Notes: generated by a model not told the origin, from the letters alone. A stretch of DNA of 64,000 nt from Pegea sp. RAD2-039 (GCA_034620365.1 JAQGEQ010000174.1:1-64000), one strand, 5' to 3'. Positions 22,866 through 35,933 are shown, counted from the stretch's first letter. Numbers and translations are program-made.

Positions 22866-22980
22866 GCACCACAAACAACAGACTTAAACCATTTTTACAT
22901 ATTCCGATTTTATTATCGTAAAATACTTTTGTATCACAGGGCTGATAATACATATAATTTAGAAACTGCCAAAAGCAGTT
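22866..22980 (+). ncRNA. Sm-class snRNA-like unit, class C variant (AACTGC stem)
   Basis: PSE GCACCACAAACAACAGACTT, TATA-like TTTTTACATATT, Sm-like AATTTAGA (22956-22963) and perfect hairpin AACTGC-CAAAA-GCAGTT (22964-22980). Relative to the AACTGA/TCAGTT units at 35 and 40-42 kb, both sides of the last base pair have changed together (A-T to C-G), with a different loop. The body and flanks are otherwise unlike those units. Confidence 0.55.
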
Positions 22981-23934
22981 GACAATTTTCAAAACTAAAT
23001 TGATGATTAGTTGAACAATTGTTGTTATTCGAATTGTTATTTCATTTAGAAAATCTAATTTAAAGATTATATACAAGGAGCTTATTAATAACCAAATTGT
23101 AAAGCTAATTATTAAAACATTTCTTTTATCTAAACATTTTATTTTAGGGCCCTTAATTATTTTTGTATGAGTTATAATTATGATTGAAATTGTATATGAA
23201 ACTAATAAAAATTACTCCACACAAAAATGCAGATTTCCAGCATACTTTGTTTACAATAAATAACAACAACAACAACACATATTTTTAAAATTATTTATAT
23301 AGTCTTTCTTTGAATTTACCAAATCCTTATTTGAGTATAGAGGCCTTATAACTGACATCATTCTGATTTAAACAATTTATAGAATTGTTGAAACAAATGT
23401 TAAGAAAAAGCTTTGATGATTATATTTCAATTTATCTTCATATTTTTATTTTATGCAGTAAGTTTTTTAAAGTAGATCACAAGCAATTATTTTAAACCAA
23501 AAAAAGTAGAAAAAACTAAATCTAATACTTTTTGTATTTGAAAGTTTAATATCATTGAACATTTTTGTAATTACCATTTACAGCATCCTTCATTGGTTAA
23601 ATAACATAATTCTATTTGTTGATTAAGAGATTGCTTCAACTTTTTTCCGATTAGTATTTACACAAACGAAATTATATGGTATTATACACGTGTAATTAGT
23701 AATTTTTAATTATAAATGTCAAATTTGCTGCTTAACTCTCTATTTTAACTATAATTATTATTAGATTTACTTTAGTTGCTCAAATAAAAGTTTTTATTCG
23801 TAATTATCAAATACAATTATATTAAAAGATTCACAACAATGAAATAAACCTGTGAGCTAAGTTTTATGTCTGTCAACTTTAGTAAAGAACTTGAGATATT
23901 CAACTTATTTATTAAATAAAGTTTTATTGATAAG

Positions 23935-24041
23935 TAATTTAACTCCAAATTTATAATCCGCTAAAAACCTTAAATGCTGATTGAAATATTCTTTACTTTT
24001 CATTTCTTATCAGTTTGTTGCAATCTAGAGTTTTTGAATCA
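23935..24041 (-). ncRNA. Decayed class B unit
   Basis: Damaged PSE AAAAACTCTAGATTGCAACA, CTGATAAG at the TATA position, intact AAATTTGGA (23943-23951), stem lost (GTTAAATTACTTATC). Upstream TTTGTCAACAAA box kept near 24075. Confidence 0.3.
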
Positions 24042-24882
24042 AGTTTAGGAGAATATTTTTTTATAATTTTATTGGACCAACTTTTGTTGACAAATAATTT
24101 TCATTGTTTCAAATTTCAAATAAATTATGTATACAAAAATAACTAATGAAAAAGAAATAAAAAATCAAAATTTGCTTTAAAATGGAATATTATATTCAAT
24201 TTGAAATATAAGATAAACACTAATATTTTTAAAACAAAAAGTTTCTCTTTGCAAAAGAGGTTCTTAATGGTTCTCAATAGTTGAACACTTTTTCGACTTC
24301 AACAATATTTAGCAACTTTTTTTTGATAAAGTTAATCAGATATTCTCTACAAGTTTCAGAAGATTTAAAGTTATGCCTTTGTTTGAAAAATTGAACTATT
24401 TTACTCGTAGTAATCTGTTCGTTTTGTTTTCATTAATTTGTATATGCTTTTAGTTTGGAAAAGGCTTCTCATACAAATAACTCCTTTTTTAAAAAGACAA
24501 GAAATGGAACTTAATTCACAAAAAATAAACTTATGTCGTTAAACTATTTTCAAAATTAGTCTTGAGAACAATCTTCTAAAATTGCATCTAACAAATAAGA
24601 GAATAATAATATAACATAATGTTTTCAAATATAAAAACTTTTATCTAACACAATTAGTATTTCTACTTATATTTCAGATGAATAAAATTAAGCAGCAACA
24701 TTTTTATTTTTATTACTTTTTAATATCATTTAATCGAAATCATTAAACATCGGGTCAATAAAACTATTCTAAGATTTATAAAGACTGTTTTTGTTGACAT
24801 AAAACTATTATAGAAAGATATGAAAACTATAACAAATGAATCAACTATTTAATTGTTTGGTTAACTGTTAATTAAAAATTCT

Positions 24883-24904
24883 CATCTAGCGCCCAGTAGC
24901 GGAA
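24883..24904 (+). promoter_or_regulatory. CTAGCGC-type box
   Basis: CATCTAGCGCCCAGTAGCGG then AAAATG. It holds two CpG-containing half-sites, TAGCGC and GTAGCGG, and lies upstream of the unit pair at 25162/25644. Confidence 0.4.
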
Positions 24905-25161
24905 AATGAAAGTTTTGAATTATTGTTCTCTAAAGTTATTCTTAAAACTCTTTTTATTATTCAGACTAAGAAATGTATTAAAGTTTCTATTTTAAAAATA
25001 CTAAATTCACCACAACTTTTTTCTATTTGTAAACATTCTGTCAATTTATCAGTTACATGTTTCCATCAAAATAATAAATTTTCAACGTAAATCATTTTTA
25101 TGTTGCTACTTGCAGAGAATTGAAACTCAAGGTAGTCTTGTTAGTTACTTAATCGATTTCC

Positions 25162-25276
25162 GTTGAAAGTATTTCAACTTCGAATTTGGTTTGTAATTCA
25201 ATCTTTACAATCATCTGAGAACTTCTCAGATTTCTTCGGTTATATCAATTTTGTCACAATCTATAGTTTGTGGGAT
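25162..25276 (-). ncRNA. Sm-class snRNA-like unit, class B (3-nt loop)
   Basis: PSE GATCCCACAAACTATAGATT (25257-25276), GATATAACCG (25237-25246), hairpin GTTGAAA-TAC-TTTCAAC (25162-25178). The Sm position reads AAATTCGAA, so it is degenerate. The CTTGATCCCACAAAC start lies back-to-back with the class A unit at 25644. Confidence 0.45.
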
Positions 25277-25643
25277 CAAGTTTGAACGAATAAATATCCG
25301 TAATTTTAATTCTGTATTTTTTATGTTAAACTCTTTTTAGACAAAGAAAAGTACATGATAATAGTTATTGTTTTGTATTATCTATTAGTTTATTTAGTTC
25401 AAACATTTAATGTTAAAGTTTAGTTGACTATAAAAGTAATATTTTAGATCTATGATTCAATATCTTCTAATCTTGATTTTAATAAGTAATTCCATGAAAA
25501 AGTTTTAATCTTTTTCAAAACTACAAAAACCAAAGTAATTATTTTACTGATAATTGTTTTTAAATTGAGTCAATATTATCTTTATAACAATAATATTTTT
25601 AAAAAACATTTTCAATTGATTAAAGCACCCGTAAAACTTAAGG

Positions 25644-25758
25644 ATACCACAAACTTAAGATTGTATGCAAATTAATTATAACCCTTTGAATACTGAGGGC
25701 ATTCTTTCCGTAGCCCAATTTTTCATAATATAAATTAGCAAGATGCACTTTTGCATCT
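25644..25758 (+). ncRNA. Sm-class snRNA-like unit, class A
   Basis: PSE ATACCACAAACTTAAGATTG, TTATAACC (25676-25683), GGGC/GCCC body stem (25697-25700 with 25713-25716), weak Sm string AAATTAGCA, perfect hairpin AGATGCA-CTTT-TGCATCT (25741-25758), TTTTT at 25774-25778. The body also holds AATTTTTC at 25718, a possible alternative Sm string. Confidence 0.52.
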
Positions 25759-27019
25759 AACAATCAATACAGATTTTTCCAAAAAAAAAATCACACGTAA
25801 AACTTAATGATACAAAAATCCTAAGATAATAAGTAGAAGTTTTATAACCTTGTAGATAACGATAAAGCAAGCATTCATCTCTGAAATATTTTCTGATAAT
25901 AAATATATGTGATTTACAAGATGCATATTTCAATCTTACATTCATCTTATTTCAATCTTGGGTTATAATTTGCTTGAAGTTATAATTTGGAGTTGAAAGA
26001 CTTTTTATAAAAAATGCAATTAGTGGGTAAGTTAAATAAAGTGATTTTCTATTATTTACAGATAATACGATACAAATAATTTAGGTTAAAAGTTTATTTC
26101 ATTTTTGTAAACATGTCACTGATAATATAAAAAAAATTTGAAAAAGATTTCTAGTTTTCAAATAGTTACAAAAAAATTTTAAGGGTATCACTAAAATCTG
26201 TTTAATATGCAGTTTCATCTTTTTTAGTTTTAGTAAAATGTTGAACTTTCTATTACACAACAAAATTTTAATACTTTTTTATTTTAATCAATGTTTATTG
26301 TTCTGTTAGTAACAGTTTTTAAAAGTTCAGAAGTTTGTATTTTAAATCTTTAAGCTTAATAAATCTTAATCTACAATCGTAATACTAATAGTTTCTAATT
26401 TACACTTCAAACTGAGCTTTTATAGCAAAAAAATAAACATCAATTACTATTTTTTAAGAAAACCACCTTTAAATATAATTTGGATGATGTTTTTCATTTT
26501 TTAAAATGGTTTTATATATTTTGTGCAAGATAATACATTTTTGAAAAAGTTTATATTATAACATTTAAAATAATAATTTTAACCTAAAATAGCTTAATTA
26601 GATTTGTTTTTCTACTGTAGATTAAAAATGGAGTAAAAATTAAAAAATCTTAATTTTTTGTGTTAAAATTATTTTCTAATTTAAAATAATATTTTTAAAA
26701 TTTTTTTCATTGTTAAGAGCTAATAAGAAAATTTTAAGATTATTAATTATAAAAAAAAGATTTCCAATTTTTTATTTATTCTTAGCAAAGTAATTTTGGT
26801 AAATTTGAAAATTAAACTTCAAAATTTACTTTGCTCATCTTCTTATTCTAGTTTGTTTTATAAAATTTGATTTGATTTAGAATTGATTTTATTTTACTTT
26901 TAGAGTAGTTTTGTTCTTTCTAAAACAATTCCGAATTTTGATTTTTTTCTGTCATTCAAAGATACAATTAATTAATGAAATCAAAGACTGTTGTTGTGGA
27001 TAATAATAAAGTTTTAGCT

Positions 27020-27600
27020 TAATAAAATTACACTTTCAAATATCTAAAGTTAAAGATTATTAATAAATGAAACAGAATCTAGCAAAAGTTAATCTACGAT
27101 TTACAGACTACCATGTTTTTAAATACTTCAATATTTGTAAAGGTTTTATCGACACGTAGTCGACTTCAAATTAAGTTATATAGAATTTTATATTTACACG
27201 CAATGTTGTTAGAATAAAATTAGAATTGCTGTTAAAAATTGCTTGTTAAAAAATGATTTTTATTCTAGTGTTTGTGGGTTAAACACTGATTTATCGCTGT
27301 AAGAAGAAACCCACAAAGCCACGATTAAAATTATTTTTTTAGGTTAAAAAAAAAATTAAAAACTCTTTCTCTATGTATTGTATTTCTAAAAATTACCCCA
27401 AACTAAAAAGTTTCAAATTTTATATTAGTTTTGTCAAAAACTCGTACAAATCTCCACAGTGTTTAAAAAACAAATAACACTTATAGAACTAATAAGCTGG
27501 TAAATATAAAAATAATAAAAAAGTTTGTTTTTGTAATCTTATAACTCAATAAAATTTACTTAATTATTGAATCTAATTAAAATCAAAAATATTAAGAATA
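27020..27600 (+). repeat. Segmental duplication (direct partner 29880-30470; 37580-38250 is an inverted relative of 26460-27150)
   Basis: Shared strings include TTACAGACTACCA.GTTTTTAA, GTGTTTGTGGGTTAAACACT and CCCCAAACTAAAAA. The stretch from 26000 to 27000 carries no unit and no ORF. Confidence 0.65.
27149..27282 (-). ncRNA. snRNA-like unit, class D (TCGAC family)
   Basis: PSE AACCCACAAACACTAGAATA (27263-27282), TATA position only T-rich, Sm-like AATTTGAA (27165-27172), hairpin TCGAC-TACGT-GTCGA (27149-27163). The PSE core is itself the loop of a perfect dyad AGTGTTT...AAACACT (27267-27287). The whole unit is duplicated at 30019, where the loop differs (TAAAT). Confidence 0.45.
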
Positions 27601-28202
27601 AATTTATCAAAGATACATTAGTAATGTAATAATTATTAATAATAGCTCAACTAAAAATATATTTTCAGAAAAAAGATACTCGGAAATAAAAACTTAAAGT
27701 TGGTTCAAAAACAAAGTTTCTTAAAATAAAATTAGCATTTCGATAATTTTATAACAATTATTACTCGGGGTAGACTGTAAAAACTCTTTGTTGAGATGTT
27801 CCACTTGAGTGCAGATCAAATTTTACTTTTCGAAAGTTGTTTCAATTTATTTTTTTCTATCTTGATATATATCTTATTTTTAAACAAACGACATTTTTTT
27901 TCTTTGTAAAATGGTATTTTTAAAATTTATACAAAATTTAAAGGTTTTTATTTATAGAATAATATTGTAAAAATGGTTAAAGTCTGTTGTCTGTGGTGCT
28001 ACAAATCTAACCAGTTAAAAGTTTTTAAACTAATTAAAAAATTAATAAATAAAATAAAATTAAATATGATTATTAAACAATTATTAAACATTTTTTAACT
28101 TATAAATATAAGTAATCAAATATTTGATATACATAGTTTTATTTCAACCTTGGCAAAAAGAGAATTATTTATACACAAAAATTACCATTAATATTTTAAT
28201 TT

Positions 28203-28331
28203 GATTCCACAAACTCTAGATTACCACAAAGTTATAAAGATTCAAAAGTAAAGTAAATTTTCCCATCTCTACTAAATGTCTTTTTAAAACTTTTTAGATA
28301 ATCAAATTTGGAGTTGGAATACATTCTCAAC
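28203..28331 (+). ncRNA. Class B unit, hairpin imperfect
   Basis: PSE GATTCCACAAACTCTAGATT, TATA GTTATAAA (28231-28238), Sm-like AAATTTGGA (28304-28312), then GTTGGAATACATTCTCAAC with two mismatches. The duplicate at 14335 keeps a perfect stem. Confidence 0.4.
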
Positions 28332-28704
28332 GAAACTTTTATTTATAAAAAAATTGAATAACTTAGTCAAGTCACTTGAGTTACTTTTTATACTAAAAGT
28401 CAAGTAGTCTAGGTGAAAAGTTTATTTCATTTTTTTAAAACATTATTGATTAATGTGACACATTGTTTGAAAAACTTTCAAACTTTCAAATAATTGAATA
28501 AAATTATTTACGGCATCACTAAAAACAGCTTTTAATGCAGTTTCATCTAAAATTTAATTTCACATAAATAAAAATATACAATCTTTAAAATTATAATTAT
28601 TATGAACATTTTAATTAATAATTTTTAAAAGAAAATATATAAAAAAGTAGTTAGAAGAAAACATAATAGTATTAAATTGTTTAAACTAATATTATATTAA
28701 TAAT

Positions 28705-28730
28705 AAATTGGAAGATGCACATTTGCATCT
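28705..28730 (+). ncRNA. Sm site + perfect class A hairpin, promoter missing
   Basis: AAATTGGA (28705-28712) followed directly by AGATGCA-CATT-TGCATCT (28713-28730) and TTTTT at 28747-28751. No PSE or TATA is seen in the preceding 150 bp, so this 3' half may have moved or lost its promoter. Confidence 0.35.
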
Positions 28731-29059
28731 GTTGATCGAACAAGTATTTTTCCTAGAAAGTAATAATAACTTTTTACATTTCTTGAATAAATATTGTAAT
28801 TTTAATTTTATGACTTCTGTGAAAGTTTTTCAAAATTTAAATTAAAGTCAGATTAAATAAACATTTATTTTTGGTTACATAGCAACTAATCAGAAACAAA
28901 TTTATTTGAATTATCTGAACTAACAAAATTTAGCATTCGAGAACTTAGTATTAATTTCACTTGTTTGGATTTTTCGAATTATATTTATTGTACCTTAGTC
29001 AAACCCTTTTTACTAATCAATTTGTTTTCAACTCTTTACTTTTTTTTGGATTGAACTAA

Positions 29060-29175
29060 CTGATTGTGGTTCGCTCTTTAAATTCATTACAGCTTTTTGT
29101 AATCGGGCGGACTTCAGTTACCTTGTAGGCCACTGGTAAGTCGCTTGTGATAAGTTACAAGTGACTTTGCTAGTT
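29060..29175. other. GC-richer island with an 11-bp stem-loop
   Basis: AAGTCGCTTGT (29138-29148) pairs with ACAAGTGACTT (29157-29167) across an 8-nt loop, with one G-T pair. The surroundings (AATCGGGCGGACTTCAGTTA, GTAGGCCACTGG) are far richer in G+C than anything within several kb. It is not a tRNA by layout: no acceptor stem closes it. Function unknown. Confidence 0.35.
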
Positions 29176-30018
29176 TCTGAGAATCAAATATACTGAATTA
29201 TAAAAACCAAATGTTTAGAACATTTGAATAGTATTACTTAAAATATGATGATTGGGAAAATATATGATAACAATTTTGAACAAAGGTAGAAAAACTTGAT
29301 ATATTTATTTAAATGAAATGTTATTATTACCCTGATTTAATAATTTCTTCTTATGTTTGCAATTAGAAAACAGGAAACTAGTTTAGAAGCAAGTTTGATA
29401 ATGAGGAAGTTCATTTGACGTAGCGACGTTTCTCTCTAATTAAATTTAAAGATTAGGTGATGATGTCAAAAGCACAAAAATTATAAACAAATTTAAGTAG
29501 AAAAATATACCCAAAAGGTTATAAACTTACGCAGCATCAACAAAACAAAATACGACTTGAATTTTAAAAAATCTTTAAAAAATGATTAAATGGTGTAACT
29601 ATAATAAAACAACCTTTTACCAAGACACGAAGCAAAACTTTCAGTAAAAGTTTAAAAATCTCAAATTTATTTAACATATTATACAATATTAAACAACTTG
29701 CTTAATTTTATTGTTATACAGTTAGAATGCTAGGAGTTTTTAAAATATAGCTTCACTAATTAAATGTAGATAAAAATAAAGGTTAATATTTTCGATAATC
29801 ACAATAATAAGTAAAATATATTTAAGACGATGTTTCCTTCACAGATACATTTAATTGATTAAATCAAATAAGGTTACTGTGGATAATAATTATGTTTTAG
29901 ATAGAATTACACTTTTAAATAACTAAAGTAAAAGATTTAAAAAAAAAGCGAAACAGAATCTAGCAAAAGTTAGTTTACGATTACAGACTACCACGTTTTT
30001 AAATACTTTAAGGTTATA

Positions 30019-30136
30019 TCGACATTTAGTCGACTTCAAATTAAATTATTTTCCAAAATACAAAAACAAGAAAATTGGAATCAGCGCTAGAAATTGCTTA
30101 ATAAAAACTATTTGTATTCTAGTGTTTGTGGGTTAA
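30019..30136 (-). ncRNA. snRNA-like unit, class D, second copy
   Basis: PSE AACCCACAAACACTAGAATA, Sm-like AATTTGAA (30035-30042), hairpin TCGAC-TAAAT-GTCGA (30019-30033). The PSE dyad is intact (30121-30141). Confidence 0.45.
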
Positions 30137-30479
30137 ACACTGATTTATCACCTTAAGAGAAAAGCACTAAACCAGAGTTTAAATTAATTTTGTTTAGGTT
30201 AAAAAAACATAAAAAACTCTTTCTCTACGTATTGTTTTTATAATGATTACCCCAAACTAAAAATTGTTAAATCTTATATTAGTTTTGTCAAAAACTCGTA
30301 GAAATCTCCACAGTGTTTAAAAATCAAATAACAGTTTTAGAACTAAAAGCCGATAATTATAGAGAGAGTCATAAAGTTTTATTTTTTTAATCTTATAACT
30401 AGAAGAAGTTCACTGAACTATTGATCTAATTAAAATGATAAATAATAAAATTTAATGTTTTCATATTTTGCAAATACAA

Positions 30480-33090
30480 AAACTTGTATATTAATATCAA
30501 AGCAACTTTCAGATTATGGAACTAAAATTGGTTAAATGTTTTCCACGCAATAATTAAATTTGATTTCAAATAAACTGTTAAAACTGTATATTTAAGTTAT
30601 CTATTTCTTCGTTCAATTCTAAATATGATTGTCATTAAAAATCTAAGAATTTATATAAGTATACTACTTATCTAACAAGAATATTAAATGAAATTCAACA
30701 AAAAAACTATTTTGCATGCAACAAATTTGTATTAAATATTTGAAATGATGATTAAAAATTAAAAAAAATTAAGTCGGAAGATTTATCTTTACAAGGAATT
30801 TGTAAGCATCAAGCAATTTCAATAAAACACAAAACCTTATTTCCTCTAAAGAAAAATACTTGTTAGGTAAACATTAACAAGTAAGTCAAACCGTTTCAAG
30901 TTTTGAAATAAACATCGTTTTGTTTTTTATATTTGATAGCGCACTCTAACGGAAATAAAAGCTACAAAGATAAAATGAGAATTTAACAAAATTTTATTTA
31001 GTTTCTTTGGAGAATCTTACTTTTGAAGTTTAATAAGAATTTTTTAATTATGCAGAATAGATATGAATTATTTTATAATATCCTACGAAGTTATTAAAAA
31101 GTTAAAACTGTTATTGTAAATCTTTTAGAAAAATGTAGAACATCGCTTAACTGTAAACTATAAAGACTATCTTTACAAATTAAAAGATACTAAATAAAAC
31201 TTCAACAAACTGATATAGTTGTGTTTTAATGTCAAAAAAAGTAAACAACTTAAGTAAAATCATAAGAACAAAGTGTATAAAGTTCAAAACACAGAAATAT
31301 TTATTAGATTGAAAATTCTGTATGTCAACATACTAACAGAGGTTTACTGAATATAAAATTGAGCCAGTTTTATACTTTTATTAGTTTTTAATAACTTGAT
31401 CAAGCTTTAAAATTTAGTAATGGAGAATTGTCTTTAAGTATAAAAAAAGAAACCAAAATATTTTTATCTTAGAAGCTATAAGTTGAAACAAAAGAATTCA
31501 GTTTAAATTCAATTAAATTTATTCATTAGGAGAACATGCAATAATGAAATAATCAAGAAAATGTTTTTCAGTTCAATGACATGAAAAGTTGTTTCATTAT
31601 TTTTTAACAACAAATTTTGTTTATGTTTAATTAAGGACTCATTTGATCTTATTATTAGAAGGTTTTTTAATTTTTTCCGAACTGTAAACATACTTAAGAA
31701 ACTAATCTGAAACCAATTTCTATATTTTTTAAGGTTTTGTAATTCAGTGGAAAACATTATCCGCTAATTTTGATCAGTTTCAATTGTTTATCAGAACTGA
31801 AATAACTAAGCAGTGCAAATATCAAAGATACTGATGAAGTAATATTTATTAAAGAACTTTTATTTCTGCAAACATCTTAGATACAAATCTCATCTTAATA
31901 CTTTCTTTTTGAGTTTAGTAAATTTACTGAGTTAGAAAAGTTTACAAAAACATAGCCTGAAGCAATGTAAGGTTTTAAAAATCATTTGTCATCAGCGACG
32001 TCTAGCGTGAACTTTTTCGACTAAAATAGCAAAAAATCAAAAATTTTTAAATACATTTTTCTAATTTTATATAAAAACATTTTTAGTTACACAAAATAAT
32101 AATTTTGTTTTATAGTAAAGTTTATTTTATTTTAGATCAAGTTTAATATCTTCTCAAAACAACTTAACCTAAAAAGAAAACAATAAATGTTGTCGAAATG
32201 ACGAATTTCTATTTATAAAAGTTATGACAGTAATAGAAAACATTTTGTTGTCAACTAAGATTAGTAATCTGTGGAAAGTTGTTTAAACTGATATTTTAAG
32301 CAACAAAAAGTTCAGTTTTAAACTTGATTTTATAACCAATTGAATAAATGTTAATTAACAAAAATCAAATACTAATTATTACATTTATACTTTTGCAAAT
32401 TTATCTAAAAAAAATTATAATTTTTTTTTGATCTCTTGAAGCTTAAGTATTTTGAACATTTTTCTTTTGTACTTTAAAAGTATAATTTTGTTTCTTTGTT
32501 CTAAATTTAAACAAAAAATATTGAAAAATGAGAGGGATACTTATTCTACGAATTATTTATAAAAGAGATTAAAAAGGAATTTATAAACAACTTTTTAAAT
32601 ATTCCAGGATGCATTCCTTTAAATAAATAATAACTTCAGTAAAATTATATCTTTCGTTTAAAATTCAATATTCGTTTGTATAAAATTTAACAAAATTTCA
32701 TGAATTTGAAATGATTGATAATGAGAAAGTTGTAGTTACCGATTTCGCTAACACACAATCTCATAAATAATATCTGTTGAATCTGAAGAAAGTTATGCAG
32801 TCAGTCAGCGGGAATAATTTATTTTCTAACTATTTACATTTTATGCTTGGATCCTTTACAAACTATATTAAATTTACAACTTAACCAAAAAACAACACAA
32901 AAAATTAAATTTTAACATTCATGTAAAGTGTATAAAAAATGCATTTTCATAATAAATAGGCTCGGTCAAAGTGTTTCGAGTAGATCTATTTTTCTTAAAC
33001 TAATGAAGCCTCATAAATATTTCTTAACTAAACAGTTTTATGTGTCAAACCGAAATCAAAAGTAATTTGTTTTGATTTTTTTTTCATTAA
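30480..33090. other. AT-rich DNA with boxes but no unit or gene recognised
   Basis: Contains a GATAGCGCACTCTAACGG box at 30936-30953 and GACGTCTAGCGTGAAC at 31998-32013. 31130-31350 is an inverted copy of 20830-21060. The open frame at 31509-31757 has no recognisable domain and is treated as chance. Confidence 0.4.
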
Positions 33091-33142
33091 TAAATAAATG
33101 CCGGGCATTGTGGCATACGTTTGTAATTTGAACTTATTCTGT

Positions 33143-33260
33143 ACGCCACAAACTTAAGATTGAAACAACTTTATAAATACTGATGAAACCATTAGCATTT
33201 CGTGGTCCAATAAGTGATATATCTTTGTAGAATACATTTTGGAGTTGAATAAATTTCAAC
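33143..33260 (+). ncRNA. Sm-class snRNA-like unit, class B (GTTGAA stem, 5-nt loop)
   Basis: PSE CGCCACAAACTTAAGATTGA, TATA TTTATAAA (33170-33177), Sm-like ATTTTGGA (33236-33243), hairpin GTTGAA-TAAAT-TTCAAC (33244-33260). A GCC..GGC string (ATGCCGGGCATTGTGGCAT) lies about 45 bp upstream and recurs, degraded, before the copy at 36594. Confidence 0.55.
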
Positions 33261-33699
33261 AAATAATACACTAATATTAAAGTAGACGTGGGCATTTTTG
33301 ACTTTCATTTTTGTCGTCAATTTAAATCTCTTATTCCGAAGCTACTTGTATTTTACTAATGAAGTCTATAATTTTGTAGCTTAAATCTGGAATTCAGTTT
33401 ACAAATTTATATTCAATTTTCAATGAAAGGTTATATATTCAACAGAAGAAGTTTTGAAATCTTTCAATTTTTGAGCTTCTATATTTCGTAATGTTATTAC
33501 TTAATAAAATTATTTATTCATGTTTTGAAAAAGCAAAATAAGTTGTCAAAACTTTTTAGAACTTGATGATTTTATATTTATATTTATTCTTATTCATAGT
33601 TTTACATTAAAGATTTTTTGATTTTCTTTTTATTGTTATTTAAGAAAAAATTTTTTTTTAATTTTATTTCCGGTAGAACTCTTCACAATGTTTTAAGAA

Positions 33700-34780
33700 A
33701 CTTGCAGAAGCATTTTAACAATCTTTTTCAAACAATTATTTTATAATTTGGTTTTAGTTTAATGTTGAAACTATTTAATTATTTAAGAAACTACTGTGTC
33801 ATTCTTTTGCTTTTTAAATTCTAAATAACGCTGTCGAGTTTATATCTCATTTGTTTTCACTTAATGCTACTATGACAACATTTATGATATATAAAGCTTT
33901 TTATAAAAGTTTTGTTAAAAATAAACTAATTTATTTTTCTTTGAACATTTTAATTGTAAACAATTTAGTTACATTAAAAATTGTAAAAAATCTAGCATTT
34001 CTTCTGTTAAAATGTCATTCATTCTATTAAGCATTCACATTTGAAACTAACCTCAAGTTTAAATTTAATTTTCTTTAATGTTTTTCATTTTGCTTATTAG
34101 ATATAACTTTTATTTTACTTCAAATTCGAAGGACTTTAATAAAAATTATTTGTTTAAAGTGATTGTATATACAGAAAATTATATATTTTGGGTGAAATAA
34201 TATTTAAAAAGTGCTAATGTATTAAATAAACAAATATGTAGAATGATTCATTTACATATTTTCACATTTTTTCTATTTTCTTTGTGTTTATGTCATCATG
34301 CTACTTTAAAGTAGTAAGTAATATTATTTGTTTTCACTTAACGATGCTATAATAACTTTTATAATATAAATAGCTTTTTATAAAAGTGTTATTAAAAATA
34401 AATTAAATTGTTTTTGTTTGAACGTCAACATTTCAATCGTAAATAATTTAGTCATTTTTAAAATTTTAAATAATGTAGTATTTTTTCTGTAATAATTTCA
34501 ATTTAAATTATACCTCAGTTATTTTTAGTTCTTCATTCGAGCATCTGAAAATGCTAATCTTTTAATTAGAATTAGTTTGAGTTTACTTAATTTTTTTTTA
34601 TTTATATTAATGTTTTTGTTTCCAAAAGATTTGTAAAATTTTAAAAACGTTTTTTTGCAAATAAAATTATTTAATCTAGTGCTACTAATAAATGCAATTC
34701 AAGAAAAAATTGAAAAGTATACCAACTGCTCTAAGTTAGCAGTTGATTCTGAAAACAATTTTTTGCTAATGTAAACAGCT
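33700..34780. repeat. Repeat block with copies near 36000-36340 and inverted near 39650-39980 and 42050-42180
   Basis: Shared strings: TTTGTTTTCACTTAA, ATGATTCATTTACATATTT, GTCATCATACTACTTTAAA. The minus-strand frame at 39665-39889 is one copy of this block and is not a gene. Confidence 0.6.
34723..34745. repeat. Perfect CAACTGC/GCAGTTG stem-loop
   Basis: CAACTGC-TCTAAGTTA-GCAGTTG. The inverted homologue at 39500-39522 has the same 7-bp stem with a different 9-nt loop (TACCGTATA). It lies about 35 bp beyond the class E hairpin in both copies. Confidence 0.45.
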
Positions 34781-34902
34781 TGTTGAGAAATGTTGAACAC
34801 TCCAAATTGTAAATGCCTTTCGGCGGTATTTCTGGTGTGGAAGGTCGAACAGAATCATCATACTAATCATGAATGTTTACTCTAATGTTTGTGGGTTGTA
34901 AA
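34781..34902 (-). ncRNA. snRNA-like unit, class E, stem imperfect
   Basis: PSE AACCCACAAACATTAGAGTA (34880-34899 area), GCCGAAAGGC mini-hairpin in the body, Sm-like AATTTGGA (34801-34808), then TGTTCAACATTTCTCAACA with broken stem. The inverted copy at 39348 keeps a pairable stem. Confidence 0.4.
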
Positions 34903-35812
34903 CATTTTGCAAACATCTTGTTTTGATTTCGTTAAAATTTAAATTTAATTTCCTATTTGATCAAAAGCGTTATCGTACGAAAATTTTTAACTAAAGCATA
35001 AATTTGTTGAAACATATTTTTTCGACAGTTAATCTCTGTGATTAAATTATTTTATTTTTGTTGATTTAAACTTACTTGAAAATATGAACTAGACGACATA
35101 AAGCGCAGCAGGAAAATAGACTTGTTAATAAAATTGTTCTAATTAAATTGTTATCTAGCTTATAATTAAGTGTAATTTTAAAGTAAAACTAATTCTAGAG
35201 ATAATTAACAAAATTTCAAAATTTTGTTTTGTAATCTATCAAACAATTTTTATAAACTTAACAATTTAAAGTAAAATATTCCTAATCAAAACATAATGTT
35301 ATTAATTTGCTTTTAATATAGTTAAAAAAACAATTTAAAAAAATGAAACAAAATCAGAGTAAAAACATTCAATTTGTTATGGTATCTAAATATTTAGTTA
35401 AAGATTTTTCTAAATCTGTAAGCATTTTAAAGTTTTTAATTTTATCAATTTAAATATAATAAATTTATTAAGAATTAAAATCAGTTAAGTTTCAAGATTT
35501 TAAAAATGCTTTAAAAAATAAAATTAAGATGTTATATTATGAATATTTAACAAAAGTGAGAAAATCAATCAGTTAAAAATCACTGATTCAAAGTTATTGA
35601 ACTTTTGAAACGATAAAAAATCTTACATTCAGAAACATAAAACTATTTTTGAAACAAAAAACAAAATAAATCTGAAAAAAACAAAAGAAACACTAAAACA
35701 TAAATTCATGAATTATTATATTTACTTTCAAAGCATCAAGTTTGAGTGAGCATGGTTTTGAACCTTATTATAATTTAATATTTTCGTTAAAAGCATGAAA
35801 ATTTATTTTATG

Positions 35813-35933
35813 AGCTCACAAACACAAGGCAAACACGTTGTTATATAGACCATTTAATTTACTACGATCTTATCTCTTTTTTTTGTATGAAAGGTTTTAC
35901 TGTTTAGAATTTTGAAAACTGATACGGTCAGTT
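35813..35933 (+). ncRNA. Sm-class snRNA-like unit, class C (AACTGA family)
   Basis: PSE GCTCACAAACACAAGGCAAA, TATA TTATATAG (35841-35848), Sm-like AATTTTGA (35908-35915), perfect hairpin AACTGA-TACGG-TCAGTT (35917-35933). The minus-strand copies at 40111 and 42260 have the same stem with different loops. Confidence 0.58.

Noticed and set aside
29060..29170. tRNA gene
   Set aside because: TGGTTCG resembles a T-loop, but no acceptor, D or anticodon stems can be arranged.
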